This document shows positions 1-4,961 of a DNA stretch of 5,842 nucleotides, in pieces (positions within the stretch are counted from its first letter, which is position 1; the number at the start of each line of letters is the position of its first letter). The notes under the pieces are model-generated. The model saw only the letters and a program-made list of their open reading frames with translations. It had not been told where the DNA came from and did no database searches. The translations under genes were made by a program, and so were the position numbers. The DNA comes from Burkholderiales bacterium (GTDB lineage Bacteria; Pseudomonadota; Gammaproteobacteria; Burkholderiales; Burkholderiaceae_C). Where the stretch lies: the NCBI GenBank assembly GCA_947474415.1, contig CANJKD010000183.1, positions 1 to 5,842 of the forward strand, written 5' to 3'.

Positions 1-822
1 CGCATTGCACAAGTCGACCATGCGGATGTCTTGCCAGCGGCACTTGTGGCCGAGGAAAGGCTGGGCGTCGAGGTAGTGCAGGCCCAGCGGGTCGCGCTTG
101 GCCCACGCGATGGCCTTGAACGCCAGGGCGCGCAGACGGAAGTAGCCCAGCGTGCGAACGAACTTCGCCTTCGTGTACTTGGACTTCTTCTGGACGTAGG
201 TCGGCACGAAGGTCGGGTTGGCGATCTCTCGCACCGTAGCCTGAACTTGTTCGGGCGGGGGCGGGGCTTTCAGTCGCACCAGCGCACCGCGATACAGCAG
301 CATCGACATGCGCGGCACGACGCTGGCGGTGAGTTCAAGATAGGGCACACCGCGCTTGCGCGCCAGGCGTTCCAGCACGTCCATGACGTAGCGGTCAATC
401 GGGAAGCTCAGAACGATCCGGGGGCGCACCTCTTCGAGTACACGGTCGAGCACCACGGCCATCGCAAGCGTCATGGCGACGGCCAGCTTCCGGTCGAGCC
501 AGCGCAGCGTGCGGCAACGGGCGATCACGTCGTCGATTTCTTCAGCCGAAAGCAGTGGCGAACTCGGCTCGGACACGTCGCGAAGCCTGGCCAGTTCGAC
601 GTAGAAGTCACCCACGACCGAGATGTCTCCCTCGCCCCGAAGGTCGGTCACCACGACACTCTCGCCCCAACCGAGGTTCTGGCCGACAAACCGCCACCAC
701 TCGACAGTGCGATGCACGGGGTAGAGCAGCACGCGCTTGTTCTGCTTGTCAGGAACACGCGGCGTCGGGGTCGTGGGCAAGGCCATGGTGGTTGGCACTT
801 CGGCGGTGTCGAGGACAGTCAT
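1..822 (-). CDS. Possible surface-polysaccharide (capsule-type) biosynthesis protein, N-terminal part, runs off the left edge
   Basis: The frame is open from an ATG at 822-820 to the window edge without a stop, giving 274 residues; the C-terminus is missing. After a Thr/Pro-rich leader (about residues 1-25) comes a basic stretch and a beta-strand-like KRVLLYPVHRTVEWW (29-43), then VVVTDLRGEGD (56-66). A Rossmann-like unit lies near 134-164: RPRIVLSFPIDRY, a helix, then KRGVPYLEL. The C-terminal visible part is basic (KKSKYTKAKF and following). No signal peptide or membrane span is seen, so it is probably cytoplasmic. The layout, an N-terminal strand and a mid-protein strand-helix-'RGVPYL' unit, recalls capsule biosynthesis/export-linked proteins (Capsule_synth type), but I see no diagnostic motif, so this is a weak assignment. 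The start is chosen because ATGA shares four bases with the flippase stop, which implies translational coupling. An in-frame ATG at codon 13 is the alternative. No clear Shine-Dalgarno sequence precedes it. Confidence is high that it is a gene and low for function. Confidence 0.72.
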   Translation of the reverse strand, partial: MTVLDTAEVPTTMALPTTPTPRVPDKQNKRVLLYPVHRTVEWWRFVGQNLGWGESVVVTDLRGEGDISVVGDFYVELARLRDVSEPSSPLLSAEEIDDVIARCRTLRWLDRKLAVAMTLAMAVVLDRVLEEVRPRIVLSFPIDRYVMDVLERLARKRGVPYLELTASVVPRMSMLLYRGALVRLKAPPPPEQVQATVREIANPTFVPTYVQKKSKYTKAKFVRTLGYFRLRALAFKAIAWAKRDPLGLHYLDAQPFLGHKCRWQDIRMVDLCNA

Positions 823-2054
823 GGGGTTTCGCGGGGGTTCAGCAATGGGTTGCGGCGGACGCGGGTGCGCGAGATGAAGGCGTACGCGGCCGACCCGATC
901 ACCAGCGTCAGGACGGTGCCGCCGATGCCGTACAGATGGGTCAGCGCGATATTGAAGCCGATGGCCAGCGCCAGCGCGGCGAACTGCGAGAGGAACACTT
1001 CGCGCTCCGCATACACCGCGTTCAGCAGCAGGGCGTTGAAATCTGCAAATGCACGCACCAGGAAGCCCAGGGTCAGCAGGGCCAGGTAGTTCGGGTTGAT
1101 CGACTGCAGCGCCTTCAGGGTGCCCAGGCCCGAATGGCCGATGGCGTAGAAGAGCGCCGCCACCAGCGTGGCGGCAGGAACGAGCCGCTTCAGCTCGCGC
1201 CGGATGACGGCGCTGGCCTGTTCCGGCTGGTGTGCGTGCGCGTGTTCGTAGATGCGCGGTGCGACGCGGTTGTACGAGGCCACGTTGAAGACCTGGTAGG
1301 CGAACGAGGCGAGGAAGATGTGCCGGAAGTACAGGCCCGATTGCTCCAGCGTGAGCAGTGCGCCAACCACCAGGCGGTCAGCCTGCAGCGCGCCCAGCGC
1401 CACCAGCCCGATCATGAAATGGGTGCGCGAGGCGCGGTACTGCACTTGCTGGCGCAGCCCGGCACCGCCGGCGTCGGCGAAGGAGGCGAAGGCCCAGGTC
1501 CGGGTGAAGCCGACCACGATGGCGAGCAGGCCGACCAAGGACGTGGCTGCCCAGGCGGCCAGCACCGTGTCGATGTCGAAGGCGGCCGGCCGGGCCCAGA
1601 GCAGCGCGGCCACGCCAGTCAGCGTGACGATGTTCTTCGCCAGCACCGCGAACAGCACCGGCCGGTGGCGCGGCGCGATCAGCGCGATCCGGTAGACCTC
1701 GTTCGACAGGTGTTCGCCCACGGCGATCAAGCCGCACAGCAGCGCCAGCATCAGCGGCAGCTGCACCCACAGCACCAGCAAGGCCAGCAGCACCGGCAAC
1801 CCCACCATGTAGTTCAGGGCATAGAAGCGCAGGGTCGAGACGATCAGCCGGTCGGTCTGCAGGGCGGTCGTGCCGACCATTCGGCGCTGCAGGTCGGCGT
1901 AGCGCTCGAAGCCCGACAGGAAGGTGAAGAAGCCGATCAGCGTCAACGCCAGGCCGAACTGCCCGGTCGAGCGCACCGGCAACGCATACAGCACGAGCAG
2001 GACGAACAGCGACCGCGCGGCGATGTCGAATAGTTTGGTGGCGGCGATCAGCAT
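819..2054 (-). CDS. Polysaccharide flippase-like multi-pass membrane protein (Wzx/MATE-like superfamily)
   Basis: 411 residues, highly hydrophobic. About 10-12 membrane segments can be picked out near residues 15-26, 32-48, 79-96, 99-113, 133-153, 163-183, 213-234, 246-258, 292-306, 321-336, 354-371 and 376-394. Typical of this family are the ALQADRLVVGALLTLEQSGLY stretch (222-242; flippases usually have an 'xxDRxxIGxxLxxxxxGxY' motif), basic cytoplasmic loops (R51-R58, R285-R290) and a basic C-terminal tail (RTRVRRNPLLN). Length fits Wzx proteins (about 400-480). The inferred role is moving lipid-linked glycan units across the inner membrane. The frame stays open upstream to an ATG at 2174, but those 40 residues overlap the SDR gene out of frame and look like a shadow. 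I therefore use ATG at 2054, 22 nt after the SDR stop; an ATG at 2099 is possible but less likely. No strong ribosome binding site is visible. The stop overlaps the next gene's start by 4 bases. Confidence 0.85.
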   Translation of the reverse strand: MLIAATKLFDIAARSLFVLLVLYALPVRSTGQFGLALTLIGFFTFLSGFERYADLQRRMVGTTALQTDRLIVSTLRFYALNYMVGLPVLLALLVLWVQLPLMLALLCGLIAVGEHLSNEVYRIALIAPRHRPVLFAVLAKNIVTLTGVAALLWARPAAFDIDTVLAAWAATSLVGLLAIVVGFTRTWAFASFADAGGAGLRQQVQYRASRTHFMIGLVALGALQADRLVVGALLTLEQSGLYFRHIFLASFAYQVFNVASYNRVAPRIYEHAHAHQPEQASAVIRRELKRLVPAATLVAALFYAIGHSGLGTLKALQSINPNYLALLTLGFLVRAFADFNALLLNAVYAEREVFLSQFAALALAIGFNIALTHLYGIGGTVLTLVIGSAAYAFISRTRVRRNPLLNPRETP

Positions 2055-2076
2055 GCGGTGCGAGGCGTCTTTCGTG

Positions 2077-2883
2077 TCACCACGCCGTCCAGCCGCCATC
2101 GACCGCCAGCACCTGGCCGGTGACGTAGCTCGACGCATCCGACGCGAGGTACAGCAAGGCCGGCACCATTTCATCGGCGCGCGCCATGCGGCCCATCGGC
2201 ACGCGCTCCGAGTACTTGTCCGAGAACACGCCGTTCTGCCCGCTCGACACCCCGCCCGGCACCAGGCAGTTGACGCGGATGCCTTGCTTGGCCCAGTGCG
2301 TGGCGAGCCACTTCGTCAGGCCGACCACGGCGGCCTTCGACGCCGCGTAGACGGCCGGCGTGTTGATCGCGCCGCCGAGGTAGTCAGAGCCTTCATAGAT
2401 GCGCGCATCGGGGCCGACCAGGCCGTAGATCGACGCGGTCTGGATCATGGCGCCACCCTGGCCGCGCGCCACCATGTGGCGGCCCACCGCCTGCGCCATC
2501 AGGAACATGCCATCGATGTTGACCGACATGACTTCGCGCCAGGTGGCCAGTGAATAGTCTTCGAACGGCGTGAAGAAGGCGCGCACGTCGCGCGACTTGG
2601 TGGCGGCGTTGTTGTGCAGGATGTGGATGGCGCCGAAGCGTTCGATCACCGCATCGACGCAAGCCTGCACCGAGGCCGGGTCGGACACATCGCAGGCGAA
2701 GCCGGCGGCCTGTTCACCCAGTGCAGTGGCGGCAGCCTGCGCGGCGGCCAGGTCGAGATCGACCACCGCGACCTTCGCACCGGCCTGCGCCAGACCGGCG
2801 CAGAACTTCTGCCCCAGGATGCCGGCGCCGCCGGTGACGAGTGCGACCTTGCCGCCGAGCTGGAACGTCGAGAGTGCGTCCAT
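2077..2883 (-). CDS. Short-chain dehydrogenase/reductase, PtmA-like
   Basis: 268 residues, the usual classical SDR length. The NAD(P)-binding glycine motif is TGGAGILG (17-24). VVDLD (40-44) places Asp42 at the end of strand beta2, which normally favours NAD(H) over NADP(H). C64-D65-V66 is the adenine-binding DV element and HNNAA (90-94) is the NNAG-type motif. The catalytic tetrad is Asn122, Ser151, Tyr179 and Lys183 (YAASK). The C-terminus has VNCLVPGG (204-211) and the closing VTGQVLAVDGGW. Ser-Tyr spacing is 28 residues rather than the usual 12-14, because of an insertion containing IYGLVGPDARIYEG. That insertion and the downstream KYSERVPMGRM recall Campylobacter PtmA, a flagellin-modification SDR. 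The substrate is not evident; a sugar or keto-acid precursor in glycan synthesis is inferred from the neighbours. ATG at 2883 lies 8 nt after the aminotransferase stop; the open frame above it to 3051 is an arginine-rich shadow. The ribosome binding site is weak (TGAAG). Confidence 0.93.
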   Translation of the reverse strand: MDALSTFQLGGKVALVTGGAGILGQKFCAGLAQAGAKVAVVDLDLAAAQAAATALGEQAAGFACDVSDPASVQACVDAVIERFGAIHILHNNAATKSRDVRAFFTPFEDYSLATWREVMSVNIDGMFLMAQAVGRHMVARGQGGAMIQTASIYGLVGPDARIYEGSDYLGGAINTPAVYAASKAAVVGLTKWLATHWAKQGIRVNCLVPGGVSSGQNGVFSDKYSERVPMGRMARADEMVPALLYLASDASSYVTGQVLAVDGGWTAW

Positions 2884-2891
2884 GGGCGGCT

Positions 2892-4289
2892 TCAGTTGTG
2901 GGTGCGGAACACCGGGCGGATCGCCGGGCCCTGCAGGAAGTTCTCGACGCCGCCGTCGAGCGCCTGCGCATACACGCCGAGCGCACCATCGACGGCCTCC
3001 AACGTCTGCGCCAGCTCGGCCGCGCCGTGCGACTGCGACACCGCGATCCACGGCATCATCACGCCGCGCTTCATCAGCTCCTGCGCATACAGCGTGCGCA
3101 GCGGCAATGACATCGCGCCGTCGCGGTCGCGCGTCAGGTAGTTCAGGCTGATGGCCGGGCCGTCGGTCATGAAGTGCTTCGACAGGCCATGGCGCGCCGC
3201 CACTTCGTTCATGCCGTCACGCAACTGCTGGCCGTAGCGCCAGAGGTGGCCGGTCACGTCTTCGTCGCGGTAGATGCGCGCGGTCTCGATGAAGGCGCCC
3301 AGGCCGGTCATCTCGGCGCCGTGCGTGGTGGAGAGCAGGAAGGTGCGCTCCATGCCGGGCCGGTTGATCGAGCCCACTTCCATCACCTCGCGCCGGCCGC
3401 CGATGGCCGCCACCGAGAAGCCGTTCGCCATGCCCTTGCCGAAGGTGGTGATGTCGGGCTGCACGCCGAAGAAGGTCTGCGCGCCCTGCAGGTGCCAGCG
3501 GAAGCCGGTGATCATCTCGTCGAGCACGAACAGCGCGCCGTCGGCGCGGCACAGCGCCTGCACCTGTTGCAGGAAGTTCTGCGGGTTGCACTCGCACCCG
3601 CCGCAGGTGCCGGTGTCGGGCCAGCCGCTCTGGCGCGTGCAGGCCGGCGGGCAGGGCGTGAGCGTGGTGGCGGGCTCCAGCATCACGGCGGCGATCTCGC
3701 CGGGGTGGGCGTCGAACAAGGCCTTCAGCGAGCCGAAGTCGTTGTAGTCGAAGATCAGCGTGGCGGAGGTCTGGTCGGTGGGGATGCCGCGCTTCAGCGC
3801 GGTGGTGCCGATGAACCAGTCGTCGAACGAGAAGAAGGGCTGCTGGCGCGGCACGCACACATAGCGCCGGCCGGTGTAGGCGCGCGCGATCTTGATCGCA
3901 GCGGTGGTCACGTTCGAGCCGTTCTTGCCGAACTTCACCATCTCGATCGACGGGATCAGGTCGATCAGGGTTTCGGCCGCATGCAACTCGGTGAGCGTGG
4001 CACGCGTCAGGTTCACGCCCTTTTCCATCTCGGCGGCGGCGGCGGCGTTGACGCGCGGGTCGGCATAGCCGAGCGTCACGGCGCGCAGCGCCATGCCATA
4101 GTCGAGAAAGCGGTTGCCGGCACTGTCCCAGGCGTAGGCACCCTTGCCGCGCACGAACAGCGGTGGCGCGATGGCCGGGAACTGGTCGTCGCCGCGCGAA
4201 TAGGTGTGGGCGCCGCCGGGAATGGCGCGGTGCAGCCGCGCGCGCAGCGCGTCGAAGTCGTCGTCGGTCGAGGTCGCAGTGGATGTCAT
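2892..4289 (-). CDS. PLP-dependent aminotransferase/aminomutase, glutamate-1-semialdehyde aminomutase (HemL)-like, glycan-locus type
   Basis: 465 residues of the class III (fold type I) PLP family. The N-terminus has the aminomutase-like IPGGAHTYSRG (23-33) and DSAGNRFLDYGMAL (55-68). The phosphate-binding turn is KNGSN (122-126), where HemL usually has NSGTE. VMLEPA (202-207) precedes LDEMITGFR (256-264), whose Asp257 should bind the pyridine nitrogen. Lys285 in TFGKGMANGF is the expected Schiff-base lysine. Where HemL has its YHGH-type segment, this protein has QPFFSFDDWFIG (150-161). Between EP and the DE motif there is an insertion with five cysteines (C213, C217, C229, C232, C234). These differences and the setting argue against haem synthesis and for amination of a sugar or keto intermediate; the substrate is unknown. 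ATG at 4289 overlaps the acyltransferase stop by 4 bases. The same frame stays open to 4967, but that stretch lies over the acyltransferase gene and is arginine-rich shadow, not a fused domain. Confidence 0.92.
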   Translation of the reverse strand: MTSTATSTDDDFDALRARLHRAIPGGAHTYSRGDDQFPAIAPPLFVRGKGAYAWDSAGNRFLDYGMALRAVTLGYADPRVNAAAAAEMEKGVNLTRATLTELHAAETLIDLIPSIEMVKFGKNGSNVTTAAIKIARAYTGRRYVCVPRQQPFFSFDDWFIGTTALKRGIPTDQTSATLIFDYNDFGSLKALFDAHPGEIAAVMLEPATTLTPCPPACTRQSGWPDTGTCGGCECNPQNFLQQVQALCRADGALFVLDEMITGFRWHLQGAQTFFGVQPDITTFGKGMANGFSVAAIGGRREVMEVGSINRPGMERTFLLSTTHGAEMTGLGAFIETARIYRDEDVTGHLWRYGQQLRDGMNEVAARHGLSKHFMTDGPAISLNYLTRDRDGAMSLPLRTLYAQELMKRGVMMPWIAVSQSHGAAELAQTLEAVDGALGVYAQALDGGVENFLQGPAIRPVFRTHN

Positions 4290-4948
4290 GTTCGCCAGAT
4301 GGGTTGGGCCGTGGATTGGGTTCGGATGACGTGATCGCGGGGGTTGCCGATGTAGACGCTGTGCGCCGCCAGGTCGCGGTCGAGCAGCAGCGACTCGGCG
4401 GCGATGCTGCAGTGGCTGCCGACCGTGCAGTGGCCGAGCACCGCACTGCCGGGGCGCAGCGTCAGGTGCGCGCCCAGCGTGGGATAGACGCCACGGTTGC
4501 TGCCGACACCGACGCGCTGGTAGGCGATGAAGTAATCGCTGTAGTGGCCGCGCCCGAGCACCGTGCCGAGCGGGTGCACGAACAGGAAGATGGATGGCAG
4601 CTCGACCTCGTGGAACACGTCGCAGCCGTGCAGTGCCTTGTTCAGCAGGAAGAGCTTCTTGCACCAGGCCGCCGGCGCGCCGTCGCGGTACAGCTGGTTT
4701 GACAGGAAGTAGAGCCACATCGCGTACTGGTCGCCGTGCAGGTGGTCGAAGACCGCTTGCGTGCCGTCGAAGAAGTACTTGTTGTCGACCTTCGAGAAGC
4801 AGTGTTCGAGCCTTGCGCTGGCAAGGCGGGCAGAGGGAAGCAGTTCGTCGGCGGGAACCGGGCTGCCGTCGCAGAACATGGTGTTGACCTGCCTTGCGGC
4901 CAGGCCGCAAAGTTGGTCGAGAGCCAAAGAGGTGCTCAGTTCGTTCAC
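4286..4948 (-). CDS. Serine acetyltransferase-like hexapeptide (left-handed beta-helix) acyltransferase
   Basis: 220 residues with a GTG start. The helical N-terminal half contains LDQLCGLAARQVNTMF (10-25), RLEHCFSKVDNKYFFDG (46-62) and DQYAMWLYFLSNQLYRDG (73-90). The C-terminal half is a beta-helix: LFVHPLGTVLGRGHYSDYF (122-140), VGVGSNRGVYPTLGAHLTL (146-164), PGSAVLGHCTVGSHCSIAA (166-184) and a closing VYIGNPRD (198-205). His125 in VHPLGTVLG sits where CysE-type enzymes carry a catalytic His in HATG. The length is shorter than CysE (about 270), as in relatives found in polysaccharide loci. The likely role is acetyl/acyl-CoA-dependent acylation of an amino or hydroxyl group on the glycan precursor made by the next two enzymes (inferred). 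No ATG opens the conserved N-terminal helix. GTG at 4948, 8 nt after the preceding stop, keeps the whole conserved region. ATG at 4879 has a better AGGCAGG-like upstream site but would cut that helix; ATG at 5044 would overlap the previous gene by 88 nt. Confidence 0.87.
   Translation of the reverse strand: MNELSTSLALDQLCGLAARQVNTMFCDGSPVPADELLPSARLASARLEHCFSKVDNKYFFDGTQAVFDHLHGDQYAMWLYFLSNQLYRDGAPAAWCKKLFLLNKALHGCDVFHEVELPSIFLFVHPLGTVLGRGHYSDYFIAYQRVGVGSNRGVYPTLGAHLTLRPGSAVLGHCTVGSHCSIAAESLLLDRDLAAHSVYIGNPRDHVIRTQSTAQPIWRT
4810..4827. repeat. Inverted repeat, 7-bp stem with 4-nt loop, inside the acyltransferase gene
   Basis: gccttgc (4810-4816) and gcaaggc (4821-4827) are exact reverse complements separated by gctg. 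The left arm plus one base (gccttgcg) recurs at 4891-4898, at the edge of the nearby palindrome, so the two hairpins share an arm sequence. No U-tract follows on either strand. It encodes acyltransferase residues about 41-47 and may simply reflect Leu/Ala/Arg codon use. Confidence 0.4.
4894..4910. repeat. Perfect 17-nt palindrome (8-bp arms around a central A)
   Basis: ttgcggcc and ggccgcaa are exact reverse complements around position 4902. In RNA the closest hairpin would be a 7-bp stem with a 3-nt loop. It lies in acyltransferase codons 13-19, about 40-55 nt after the GTG start. There is no following U-run on either strand, so it is not an intrinsic terminator. GC-rich coding sequence often yields such palindromes, so function is uncertain. 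Confidence 0.45.
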
Positions 4949-4961
4949 GGTTGTGCTCAGT
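4932..4961. repeat. Exact 9-bp direct repeat (gtgctcagt) flanking the acyltransferase start
   Basis: The 9-mer gtgctcagt occurs at 4932-4940 and again at 4953-4961, with start-to-start distance 21 bp, two helical turns. The right copy contains the stop codon of the upstream gene; the left copy covers codons 3-6 of the acyltransferase, and the GTG start (4948-4946) lies between them. Both copies are in or touch coding sequence, so chance or a small local duplication is possible. The spacing would also suit a dimeric regulator or a repeated mRNA element. Confidence 0.5.

Noticed and set aside
31..1089. 352-codon open frame on the plus strand
   Set aside because: Antisense to the left-edge gene and the flippase C-terminus; composition is Arg/His-rich with no motif, and the minus strand carries sensible coding sequence here.
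555..2033. Long 492-codon open frame on the plus strand
   Set aside because: It lies antisense to the flippase gene and part of the left-edge gene. Its product is a low-complexity mix rich in Arg, Gln, Gly and His with no domain, typical of a GC-rich antisense shadow.
2055..2076. Possible promoter in the largest intergenic gap
   Set aside because: Only 22 nt, with no -35/-10-like pair; too short to support a separate promoter call.
2055..2174. N-terminal extension of the flippase to an ATG at 2174
   Set aside because: The 40 residues (Cys/Arg-rich) overlap the SDR 3' end out of frame; the membrane protein begins naturally at 2054.
2884..3051. N-terminal extension of the SDR to an ATG at 3051
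   Set aside because: The 56 extra residues overlap the aminotransferase 3' end, are Arg/Gly-rich, and precede the normal SDR start MDALSTFQLGGKVALVTGG.
3174..4334. 386-codon open frame on the plus strand
   Set aside because: Antisense to the aminotransferase, whose motifs are clear. The plus-strand product is Gly/Ala/Arg/His-rich shadow.
3217..4446. 409-codon open frame on the minus strand
   Set aside because: Third-frame shadow of the aminotransferase and acyltransferase, extremely Arg/His-rich with no recognisable motif.
4894..4910. Possible intrinsic terminator at the palindrome
   Set aside because: It sits inside a coding region near its 5' end and has no U-run after it on either strand.
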